13,075 nucleotides of DNA from Methanobacteriota archaeon (GTDB lineage Archaea > Halobacteriota > Methanocellia > Methanocellales > Methanocellaceae): NCBI GenBank assembly GCA_023436075.1, contig JAEZKS010000079.1, forward strand, positions 1 through 13,075, written 5' to 3'. Below are positions 6,982 to 13,075 of the stretch, piece by piece. The notes under the pieces were generated by a model that had not been told where the DNA came from, made no database searches, and saw nothing but the letters and a program-made list of their open reading frames with translations. The translations under genes and the position numbers were made by a program. Every line of letters starts with the position of its first letter. The first letter of the stretch is position 1.

Positions 6982-7046
6982 ACTCTTACTCCCCCCTCAC
7001 TACCCCGTATTTCCCTGCAGACTTTACGTTATTCTCCTTTTTCCGT

Positions 7047-8195
7047 TTATTTCCTTTCGATCGCCAGCGCGCCTTCGGGGCAGATTTCCACGCAGATGAA
7101 GCACTTGATGCACTTCGGCCCGAACGCCGGCTGTCCGTTCAGCTCGATGTTCTTCTGCGGGCAGGCGCCCGCGCAGAGGCCGCACTGGGTGCAGGACCCG
7201 GCCAGGCGGATGCGGGACGGGTCCGCCTCGTCCATCTCCCTGCGGGCCTCTTTGAGCGAAATGACTTCATCGCCGTACAGACGCTTGACCAGCGGGTGGG
7301 AGATGCGGTTCAGCCGCTCGCTGGTCCACACGTCTTCGGCATAGGGCAGCAGCCGCGCGAGGGGATCTTTCTTGATCTTCAGGCTGGCTGTGCGGGCGTT
7401 GCCGATGGTCTGCGGGCTGATGTCGCCCAGGCCGCGCTCCGCTGCAATGCGCACCATCTCGATGTCCGCGGGGTCGACCTGCACGATCTCGGCGGCGACC
7501 GCATCCAGCGCGACCGCGTCTGTGCTCGCCAGGACCGTGTTGGCCTGCGACACGGACTTCGCCGCCGAAGGACCATAGTAGGGGCCGGAAGCGCGGACCG
7601 ACTGGGCGATGTAGGTGGCGTCCATCACGTTCAGGACGATCCGGGGGCGCAGGAACTCGTACAGGTCGACCAGCGGCTCGTCAAGTCCCAGCACGTGGAC
7701 CTTGGGGCGGAATGCGGGCTCGACCAGTCCGAACAGGTTTTTCATGGCCCCGGAGATGTGGGTGAAAAAGTGATGCTTGAGCACTGGCATGTTGATGATC
7801 ATGTCAGCCTCGATAGCCGGCCGCGCGATCCTGACCTTCTTGAGGACTGTCGCCTCAGGGAGCTGTATCTCGACGTGGTTCGTCTCCCACTCCAGCAGTT
7901 CCCCGCCGGCTTTCTCGATAGCCCGGATGCCAGTAGCATCGAATACCCGCTGCGCGTTCCAGCCCAGGATGGGCAGATCGCCGACCACGGGCCGGGCTCC
8001 CTTCTCCGCCACCATTTCGACCATGGCGACGACGACTTCCACGTTCGTCACCAGGCCGCTGCCGGCTGGCTGGGCACAGCTGAGGTTGGGCTTGATGAGC
8101 ACGGTACCGCTGACCTCGAGCTCGCCGGCCAGCTCTACGGCGTCCCGCACGGCTTTGGCTGGGTCATTGTTTTTTACCAGGGATACAAGTGTCAT
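7047..8195 (-). CDS. DUF362 protein with C-terminal 2x[4Fe-4S] ferredoxin domain
   Basis: This 382-residue, probably cytoplasmic protein has an N-terminal DUF362 domain (about residues 1-300) and a C-terminal bacterial-type ferredoxin module. The module has two CxxCxxCxxxC(P) motifs, Cys335/338/341/345 and Cys362/365/368/372, for two [4Fe-4S] clusters. DUF362 has no established reaction that I can name, so this should be called an iron-sulfur protein of unknown function, probably in electron transfer. Within DUF362, conserved-looking stretches include LIKPNLS near the N-terminus and NMPVLKHHFFTHISGAMKN mid-domain. I chose ATG 8195 because a strong TATA box lies about 45-55 nt upstream and MTLVSLVKNND fits a domain start. 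The extended frame to 8321 runs through that promoter and into the terminator of the neighbouring gene. It is the first gene of a possible minus-strand transcript that continues into the two kinases. Confidence 0.88.
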   Translation of the reverse strand: MTLVSLVKNNDPAKAVRDAVELAGELEVSGTVLIKPNLSCAQPAGSGLVTNVEVVVAMVEMVAEKGARPVVGDLPILGWNAQRVFDATGIRAIEKAGGELLEWETNHVEIQLPEATVLKKVRIARPAIEADMIINMPVLKHHFFTHISGAMKNLFGLVEPAFRPKVHVLGLDEPLVDLYEFLRPRIVLNVMDATYIAQSVRASGPYYGPSAAKSVSQANTVLASTDAVALDAVAAEIVQVDPADIEMVRIAAERGLGDISPQTIGNARTASLKIKKDPLARLLPYAEDVWTSERLNRISHPLVKRLYGDEVISLKEARREMDEADPSRIRLAGSCTQCGLCAGACPQKNIELNGQPAFGPKCIKCFICVEICPEGALAIERK

Positions 8196-8238
8196 AGGAT
8201 AACTGCCCTGAGTAGTTATGATAAATAAACCACACCTG

Positions 8239-8256
8239 CTTATATAATCCTTCGGT
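8239..8256 (-). promoter_or_regulatory. Strong archaeal TATA box for the DUF362 gene
   Basis: On the minus strand CGAAGG (8255-8250) followed by ATTATATAAG (8248-8239) is a good BRE/TATA pair, the clearest promoter in the window. Transcription should start near 8219, leaving a leader of about 24 nt before ATG 8195. No strong Shine-Dalgarno site is present in that leader. Confidence 0.7.
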
Positions 8257-8291
8257 TCGGGCACCTGTCGACGGAAGATGCCGAAGAAGAC

Positions 8292-8328
8292 AGAAAAAGT
8301 AAAAAGCAGGGCCTTAACCATGCCCCTG
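8292..8328 (-). terminator. Hairpin plus T-tract terminator of the surface protein gene
   Basis: On the minus strand, just after the stop at 8334, a stem CAGGG (8328-8324) pairs with CCCTG (8311-8307). It is followed at once by two T runs (8305-8301 and 8298-8294). The layout is like an intrinsic terminator, and T runs alone are sufficient in archaea. It separates the large gene from the DUF362 promoter. Confidence 0.7.
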
Positions 8329-8333
8329 TTCGG

Positions 8334-11300
8334 CTATTTTTTCCCTGCCCGGATGAGACATGCCCCGGCGCCAGATAACGCCAGCATGATAAGCGCGACC
8401 AGCGTATCAGTGGCCGGGATCGGCGTCGCCGTTCCGCTGTCAGGGGTCGGAGTGGCCGGTGACTCGGGTACCTGCGTGGGTGTAGGCGTAGGCGTTAGCG
8501 TGGGCGTAGGAGTAGGCACGGGCGTAGGAGTAGACGTCGGATCTCCCGGCGGCACAGGCGTCGCAGTCGGCTCTGACGCCGGAACACTGACCATGACACA
8601 GCCTGCTTTCAGCAGTGTGCTCGCGCCATAGGCATTGAACACCGTCAGCGTAACAGTGTATGTGCCTGCCGAATTATATGTGTGCGTCGGGCTCTGCTCC
8701 GTACTGTTCGCTGATCCGTCGCCGAAATTCCACTCCCACGACGACGCATAGCCCGTGCTCAGGTCAGTGAAATGGACGGCAATCGGGACAATGCCGCCGG
8801 CAGGACTGACACTGAAATTGGCCGTCGGGGCCGCAGGGTCGACCACGAGAACATAGTCGGTCTTTTGCATCGTACTGGTACCATTACTATTGATAGCCGT
8901 CAACGTCACCGTGAACGTGCCTGTGTTCGCATAAATATGCGTCGGATTCTGATCCGTACTGTTCCCCGTGCCATCGCCGAAATTCCACTCCCACGACGAG
9001 GCGTAACCCACCGAAGCGTCGGTAAACAACACACACAGCGGCGACATGCCCGCCGTACAGTTAGCCGAAAAGTTTGCCACTGGCAACGTCGGCACGATCG
9101 CCGTCACATAACCGGTCCTCTGCAACGTGCTGGTACCGTTCGCATTGATAGCCGTCAACGTCACCGTGTAAGTGCCCGCCGAAGCATAGACATGCACCGG
9201 GTTTTGATCCGTGCTATTGGCCGTGCTGTCCCCGAAATCCCACTCCCACGAAGACGCATAGCCCGTGCCCTCATCGACGAACAACACACACAGCGGCGAA
9301 ACACCCAACGTACAATTAACCGAGAAACCGGCCACAGGCAACGTTGGCTCGACGACAGTGATATAGTCCGACCGCTGCAACGTCGAGGTACCGTTGGCGT
9401 TCGAGACGGTCAAAGTAACTATGAACATGCCTGCCGCACTATAGGTATGAGTCGGACTCTGCTCCGTACTGTTCCCCGTACCATCGCCGAAATTCCACTC
9501 CCACGAAGACACAAAGCCTGTGCTCTCATCCTTGAACAACACACACAGGGGCGAGACACCAGAAGTCAAGTTAGCCGAGAAACCGGCCACAGGCAAAGTA
9601 GGTGCTACTGCAGTGACACAACCTGTCTTCTGCATCGTACTTGTACCATTACTATTGATGGCCGTCAATGTCACAGTGAACGTGCCAGCGTTCTCATAAA
9701 TATGCACAGGGTTCCGATCCGTGCTATTAGCTGTCCCGTCGCCGAAATTCCACTCCCACGAAGACGCAAGGCCTGTGCTCTCATCCGTGAACAACACGCC
9801 CAATGGTAACAGGCCCGACGTCCGGTTAGCCGAAAAGTCCGCCGTCGGCAATGTCGGAGCGACCACGGTCACATAACCGGTCCTCTGCATCGTACTGGTG
9901 CCGTTCGAATTGATGGCTGTCTGCGTCACAGTGAATGTGCCATCACTGGCATAAATATGCACCGGACTCTGCTCCGTACTGTTACCCGTCCCATCCCCGA
10001 AATCCCACTCCCACGATGATGTATAGCCCGTGCTCTCATCGATAAACCGCACACACAGCGGCGAGACGCCAGAAGTCAGATTAGCAAAAAAACCTGCCAC
10101 AGGCAACGTCGGAGCGACCACAGTGATATAGTCCGACCGCTGCAACGTCGAGGCACCGTTGGCGTTCGAGACGGTCAGAGTGACCGCATAGGTGCCGGCT
10201 GAAGCGTATGTGTGAACGGGACTCTGCTCCGTGCTATTGGCCGGGCTGTCCCCGAAGTTCCACTGCCACGAAGATGCGAAGCCCGTCGAATCGTCGGTGA
10301 ACCGTACGCACAGCGGCGAGACACCCGACGTACGGTTAGCACTGAAATCGGCTACAGGGAACGACTCAGTCATGAACGACCAGCTGTAGCTACTGGCCAG
10401 AGCATTACCGGCCCGGTCGGTGACGCCGGTGGTAATAGTGGCGATATAGTTCAACCCTCCGGCGAGCGGAGCATCCGGAGTGAACGTAATGTCGTTGCCG
10501 CTTACCGAGAACATGCCACTCAGGTGGCTGCCGGGATCGGAGTCCGGATACACGTAAAAAGTCGAGGCGCTTACCGACGACGCGTCAGCGGGCTCGCTCA
10601 GAGTGACGGTGATGTGGGTGCTCGCGCTGACGTCGCCCGCTCCGTCCGCCGGGCTGGCAGAGATGACGGACGGAGGAGTCCTTTCTACTACCAGCGCCAG
10701 GTTGGCGATCGCATAATCCGAGAGCACCTGGACGCGGTTGTTATATGTATCCGCCACGTAGACTGCACCTGAATCGCCAACCGCTACATCGTAAGGAGTG
10801 CTAAAACTACCGCCGTCTTTGCCCCAAGCGCCTATCTTCGATACGAAAGCGCCATTAGGATCGAACATCTGGATGCGATTATTCGTATCGGATACGTACG
10901 TGAATCCGAGGGGATCAATAGCTATGCCTGTCGGGTTATTAAATTGGCCGTCCCCTGATCCGCTCGCTCCATACTCGAACTGGTAACTATTCGATGGAGT
11001 GTATACGCAAACTCGTCTGTGGTGACTTGAGTCGTTATAGTTATCGATGACGTAAACATAGTCCGTCGAATTGAAGGCAATGCCGCTCGGACTCTGCAAA
11101 CCGTTGAGTTGGGCCTTGTAATTGCCCGTAGCATCGAAAATCTGGACACGGCGATTACCGCTATCGGCAACGTACACGTAACCAGTCGAATTCACGGCAA
11201 TGTCCCACAGTGTGCTGAACTGGCCATTCCCCAAGCCTTCCGAACCAAACTTGAAGAGGTAGTTGCCAGAAGGATCGAACACCTGCACCCGGTGAGTATT

Positions 11301-12758
11301 GTACCCGGGAACATAGATGTACCCTGACGAGTTTACTGCAATGCCATAAAACTCGCTAAGCTGGCCATCGCCCGAGCCTTTCGAACCGAAAGCAAACAAA
11401 AAGTCGCCGAACCGGTCGAATACCTGTACTCTATAGTTTCTCGTGTCCGCGACGTAAACCTGCCCGGAGGGGCCTACGGTAACTGCCATCGGCTGGTTAA
11501 ACTTGCCATACTCCGCATCAGCGGGGGCCAGAGTATAAGAATATGTTCCCGACCTGTCAAACACCTGGACTCGGCTATTGCCATTATCCGCAACATAAAC
11601 GAAACCTGAGGAACTCACCGCGATACCGTACGGGTTGTTGAACTGGCCGTCACCGGCGCCAGACGAGCCGAATTTATATGAAAAGGCACCTGTGGAATCG
11701 AAAACCTGGACACGGTTGTTATACCCGTCGACCACATATATGTAACCCGTTGAGTTTATAGTTATACCGTTCGGACAGTTAAACTTGCCATCGGTTGTGC
11801 CAGAGGAGCCAAACGAGAATAAAAATACGCCATTCCTGTCGAAAACCTGGACACGGTTGTTACCCCCATCGGCCACATACACGCGGTCAGATGTGTCTAC
11901 AGTAATGCCATCAGGATAGCTGAACTGGCCGTCACCGGCGCCATTCGCCCCGATCGTATATTCGTGAGTCCAGGATGGGCTGAACACTTTAACGTTATGA
12001 TCCTCATAATCGGTCACAAAGATATGCCCGGTAGAGTTCAGGGCAACGTCGCCGGGGCCAACGAACTGTCCCGGACCCGACGTGTAGTTAATTTCTCCGA
12101 CAAAGCCCCCGTTTCTGTTGAATACCTCGAGCCGCTTATTGTAATAATCCGCGGTAAATACGTGACCGGTGGAGTTTATCGCAGGGTTTCCCGGATAAGA
12201 GAGCTGTCCGGGACCTGTTCCCGCCGTCCCGAACGCCAGGACGAAGTTACCCGAAGGGCCATATATGAAGACATTGGAGTTGACACTATCCGTGACATAT
12301 GCATAGCCGGTTGAATTGATGGCGACACCCCACGCCGTAGGGTACCTCACGGATTTGCCTCCCCATTCCCCCACGTACGCAAGCCCCGAGCGGCTCACCG
12401 CGACCAAAAGCGAATAATTCCCCACTGGAACAGGGCTACCAGAGCCATCCTTGCCATCCCAGGTTATCGAATGCGTACCACTGCCGCTTACCGGGCCTCC
12501 GTCGACCATCCGTATTATATTGCCAGACGAGCCTTTAACTACGAGCCAAGCATTGCCGCCGCTAATACCATTAATGGTATAATCAACGGTCACTGGTCCA
12601 CTGGCGTATGCCGGGCTTGCCGATGTAACGTCCACCGACGGCAGTGTTACTGCCAGCGCGGGCAACGGGGAGATGATACCAATCAAAAGCAATACCGGAA
12701 CAAAAAAGATAGCTATTGCCAGCCGGACCGGCGACCATTTGTTTCTACCTGCCAGCAT
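8334..12758 (-). CDS. Giant cell-surface protein: Ig-like, 12 NHL, Big_5, 7 PKD, Thr-Pro stalk, C-terminal anchor
   Basis: This 1474-residue protein is exported and likely anchored in the membrane, facing the cell exterior. A hydrophobic signal (about 10-36, after RNKWSPVR) leads to an Ig-like/FlgD-like domain (about 37-124). Twelve NHL repeats (about 138-680; core pattern GIAVNSTGYVYVADSGNNRVQVF-like) would make two six-bladed propellers. A Big_5-like domain (about 685-790) contains TPPSVISASPADGAGDVS. Seven PKD domains (about 797-1390) of exactly 85 residues each carry WxFGD. A Thr-Pro stalk (about 1393-1450) and a transmembrane helix (1452-1469) precede the tail RAGKK. Each PKD repeat has two to four N-x-S/T sites, suggesting heavy glycosylation. 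No enzymatic motif is seen. Adhesion, envelope structure or binding of extracellular material are the likely roles. I chose ATG 12758 because it gives a clean signal peptide. The frame continues to TTG 12854 through an AT-rich palindromic region that looks like control DNA. Confidence 0.88.
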   Translation of the reverse strand: MLAGRNKWSPVRLAIAIFFVPVLLLIGIISPLPALAVTLPSVDVTSASPAYASGPVTVDYTINGISGGNAWLVVKGSSGNIIRMVDGGPVSGSGTHSITWDGKDGSGSPVPVGNYSLLVAVSRSGLAYVGEWGGKSVRYPTAWGVAINSTGYAYVTDSVNSNVFIYGPSGNFVLAFGTAGTGPGQLSYPGNPAINSTGHVFTADYYNKRLEVFNRNGGFVGEINYTSGPGQFVGPGDVALNSTGHIFVTDYEDHNVKVFSPSWTHEYTIGANGAGDGQFSYPDGITVDTSDRVYVADGGNNRVQVFDRNGVFLFSFGSSGTTDGKFNCPNGITINSTGYIYVVDGYNNRVQVFDSTGAFSYKFGSSGAGDGQFNNPYGIAVSSSGFVYVADNGNSRVQVFDRSGTYSYTLAPADAEYGKFNQPMAVTVGPSGQVYVADTRNYRVQVFDRFGDFLFAFGSKGSGDGQLSEFYGIAVNSSGYIYVPGYNTHRVQVFDPSGNYLFKFGSEGLGNGQFSTLWDIAVNSTGYVYVADSGNRRVQIFDATGNYKAQLNGLQSPSGIAFNSTDYVYVIDNYNDSSHHRRVCVYTPSNSYQFEYGASGSGDGQFNNPTGIAIDPLGFTYVSDTNNRIQMFDPNGAFVSKIGAWGKDGGSFSTPYDVAVGDSGAVYVADTYNNRVQVLSDYAIANLALVVERTPPSVISASPADGAGDVSASTHITVTLSEPADASSVSASTFYVYPDSDPGSHLSGMFSVSGNDITFTPDAPLAGGLNYIATITTGVTDRAGNALASSYSWSFMTESFPVADFSANRTSGVSPLCVRFTDDSTGFASSWQWNFGDSPANSTEQSPVHTYASAGTYAVTLTVSNANGASTLQRSDYITVVAPTLPVAGFFANLTSGVSPLCVRFIDESTGYTSSWEWDFGDGTGNSTEQSPVHIYASDGTFTVTQTAINSNGTSTMQRTGYVTVVAPTLPTADFSANRTSGLLPLGVLFTDESTGLASSWEWNFGDGTANSTDRNPVHIYENAGTFTVTLTAINSNGTSTMQKTGCVTAVAPTLPVAGFSANLTSGVSPLCVLFKDESTGFVSSWEWNFGDGTGNSTEQSPTHTYSAAGMFIVTLTVSNANGTSTLQRSDYITVVEPTLPVAGFSVNCTLGVSPLCVLFVDEGTGYASSWEWDFGDSTANSTDQNPVHVYASAGTYTVTLTAINANGTSTLQRTGYVTAIVPTLPVANFSANCTAGMSPLCVLFTDASVGYASSWEWNFGDGTGNSTDQNPTHIYANTGTFTVTLTAINSNGTSTMQKTDYVLVVDPAAPTANFSVSPAGGIVPIAVHFTDLSTGYASSWEWNFGDGSANSTEQSPTHTYNSAGTYTVTLTVFNAYGASTLLKAGCVMVSVPASEPTATPVPPGDPTSTPTPVPTPTPTLTPTPTPTQVPESPATPTPDSGTATPIPATDTLVALIMLALSGAGACLIRAGKK
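8476..8541 (-). repeat. Hexanucleotide tandem repeat encoding the Thr-Pro stalk
   Basis: Eleven consecutive imperfect hexamers occur with plus-strand consensus GTAGGC (GTGGGT, GTAGGC, GTAGGC, GTTAGC, GTGGGC, GTAGGA, GTAGGC, ACGGGC, GTAGGA, GTAGAC, GTCGGA). They encode alternating Pro and Thr in the surface protein. Such a tract can gain or lose units in frame by slippage, changing stalk length without breaking the frame. Confidence 0.85.
8590..10370 (-). repeat. Seven tandem PKD-encoding repeats with an exact 255-bp period
   Basis: The plus-strand marker CCGAA (part of the W-x-F-G-D codons) begins at 8722, 8977, 9232, 9487, 9742, 9997 and 10252, always 255 bp apart. The copies share long identical stretches but differ in patches. 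Copies 1 and 4 (N to C order) share the SNANG...LQRSDYITVV type of segment, copies 2, 3 and 6 share the INSNGTSTMQ type, and copy 5 has a mixed form. This suggests recent duplication with gene conversion among copies. Confidence 0.93.
10720..12350 (-). repeat. Twelve NHL-repeat coding units
   Basis: Twelve units, mostly 45-50 codons apart, each carry a variant of the pattern 'P-x-G-[IV]-[AT]-[VI]-x-S-[ST]-G-x-[VI]-Y-V-x-D-x-x-N-x-R-V-Q-V-F'. The first three are the most degenerate, the fourth to seventh are close to consensus, and the tenth has a short insertion (NYNDSSHHRR). NHL propellers are usually six-bladed, so twelve units suggest two propellers in a row. Confidence 0.85.
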
Positions 12759-12813
12759 AAGCCGCTGCGTTTCAATGAGACCACGCAAATTACCACCAAC
12801 AAGACCGGAATCT

Positions 12814-12840
12814 CCAAAATTATCTATCAGATAATTTTGG
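12814..12840. repeat. Perfect 12-bp inverted repeat with 3-nt loop upstream of the surface protein gene
   Basis: Arm CCAAAATTATCT (12814-12825), loop ATC, and arm AGATAATTTTGG (12829-12840) form a perfect hairpin or dyad. It lies 56-82 bp upstream of the chosen ATG 12758, either in the promoter or in the leader of the message. Its composition (AT-rich) differs sharply from the coding DNA around it. Possible roles are a repressor/activator operator or an RNA hairpin that affects translation or stability. Confidence 0.9.
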
Positions 12841-12842
12841 AT

Positions 12843-12900
12843 AAATTTGAACAAATTTTAATCGATCTGGTATTAATAGATTGTGAAAGTTATCGATCAT
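12843..12900 (-). promoter_or_regulatory. Second inverted repeat and probable promoter of the surface protein gene
   Basis: A perfect inverted repeat, AAATTTG-AA-CAAATTT, lies at 12843-12858, only 2 bp from the 27-bp dyad. Further upstream the 8-bp palindrome TATTAATA (12871-12878) is the best TATA-like element. It would place the transcript start near 12849 and leave a leader of about 90 nt carrying the 27-bp hairpin. Two copies of ATCGAT flank this segment, at 12861-12866 and 12892-12897. The exact promoter is uncertain because several AT-rich motifs compete. Confidence 0.4.
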
Positions 12901-12924
12901 GGGACGATCGCCAGCCTGACTTTT

Positions 12925-13075
12925 CTACCTGCCGGCAGGGTGCCCCACCTCGCCTGGCCGCGACGACCGCCGTTCGTATCCGCCCTCGCCAGCGGGTCGG
13001 TCAATGCGACTGCTCGTCCCGTGCATCAGGAGGCAAATTCTGACGCTATCCGGCACTACCATGATGGGAATAGTC
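12925..13075 (-). CDS. Possible 3' end of a minus-strand gene (partial, doubtful)
   Basis: One minus-strand frame is open from the window edge for 49 codons to a TAG at 12925-12927 (ends ...GEVGHPAGR). It begins with a hydrophobic stretch, TIPIMVVPDSVRICLLM, then becomes Arg/Gly-rich. It is too short and too biased by GC content to be sure that it is coding. Otherwise this stretch is non-coding, with only the 12-bp palindrome CCTGCCGGCAGG (12928-12939) visible. Confidence 0.18.
   Translation of the reverse strand, partial: TIPIMVVPDSVRICLLMHGTSSRIDRPAGEGGYERRSSRPGEVGHPAGR

Noticed and set aside
6930..8228. 432-residue plus-strand open frame opposite the DUF362 gene
   Set aside because: It is Asp/Arg/His-rich, shows no motif, and is antisense to a gene with clear cluster-binding cysteines.
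8196..8321. 42-residue N-terminal extension of the DUF362 protein that looks like a membrane segment
   Set aside because: It runs through the strongest TATA box in the window and part of the neighbouring terminator, so the hydrophobic look is a by-product of AT-rich control DNA.
8772..9809. 345-residue plus-strand open frame opposite the PKD array, with internal repeats
   Set aside because: It is a shadow of the 255-bp coding repeats on the minus strand. The Arg/His-rich product repeats only because the array does.
8590..10370. CRISPR array or diversity-generating cassette
   Set aside because: The 255-bp units are coding PKD repeats with no short identical repeats or unique spacers, and no reverse transcriptase or template repeat is visible.
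13029..13075. A plus-strand gene starting at ATG 13061 after AGGAGG (13029-13034)
   Set aside because: The ribosome-site-like motif is about 26 nt from the ATG and only five codons remain in the window, so it cannot be supported.

Overview
The window looks like chromosomal DNA of a methanogenic archaeon, most like Methanocella (Rice Cluster I) or a relative. The evidence is: a GHMP-type (archaeal) shikimate kinase instead of the bacterial P-loop type; TATA-like boxes with short leaders; few Shine-Dalgarno sites; a cytoplasmic multi-PAS histidine kinase with an HDI-type H-box as is common in methanogens; a DUF362 ferredoxin-type protein; and a very large secreted NHL/PKD protein. The genus is an inference from style and was not checked by any search. 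No tRNA, rRNA, insertion sequence or CRISPR array is visible.

Layout. Positions 1-134 are an upstream region with short CCTCTG repeats and a likely promoter. Positions 135-1279 hold two coupled plus-strand genes, archaeal shikimate kinase (aroK) and a small AroQ-class chorismate mutase. A T-rich terminator follows, then a plus-strand three-PAS histidine kinase (1412-3394). From there everything is on the minus strand. Reading in the direction of transcription from the right these are: a giant surface protein (12758 down to 8334), a hairpin/T-tract terminator, a strong TATA box, a DUF362 iron-sulfur protein (8195-7047), a membrane CTP-dependent polyprenol-kinase-like protein (6981-6241), a thymidylate-kinase-like P-loop kinase that overlaps it by 4 nt (6244-5684), shikimate dehydrogenase aroE (5600-4788), and prephenate dehydrogenase tyrA (4801-3509), which overlaps aroE by 14 nt.

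How the genes work together. aroE and aroK catalyse consecutive shikimate-pathway steps (3-dehydroshikimate to shikimate to shikimate 3-phosphate). The chorismate mutase and TyrA catalyse consecutive steps of the tyrosine branch (chorismate to prephenate to 4-hydroxyphenylpyruvate). The four genes form two units pointing toward each other with an unrelated-looking sensor kinase between them. The polyprenol-kinase-like and thymidylate-kinase-like genes are translationally coupled, which raises the possibility of a two-step prenol phosphorylation pair, but this is a hypothesis only. The giant protein has a signal segment, an Ig-like domain, 12 NHL repeats (probably two six-bladed propellers), a Big_5-like domain, seven PKD domains at an exact 255-bp period, a Thr-Pro stalk and a C-terminal membrane anchor. 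It is best read as a cell-surface adhesion or envelope protein. Its upstream region carries an unusual cluster of perfect inverted repeats.

Most of the window is ordinary core metabolism. The parts most worth a second look are the mosaic PKD array, the palindrome cluster upstream of the surface-protein gene, the coupled prenol/nucleotide-type kinase pair and the C-terminal extension of TyrA.
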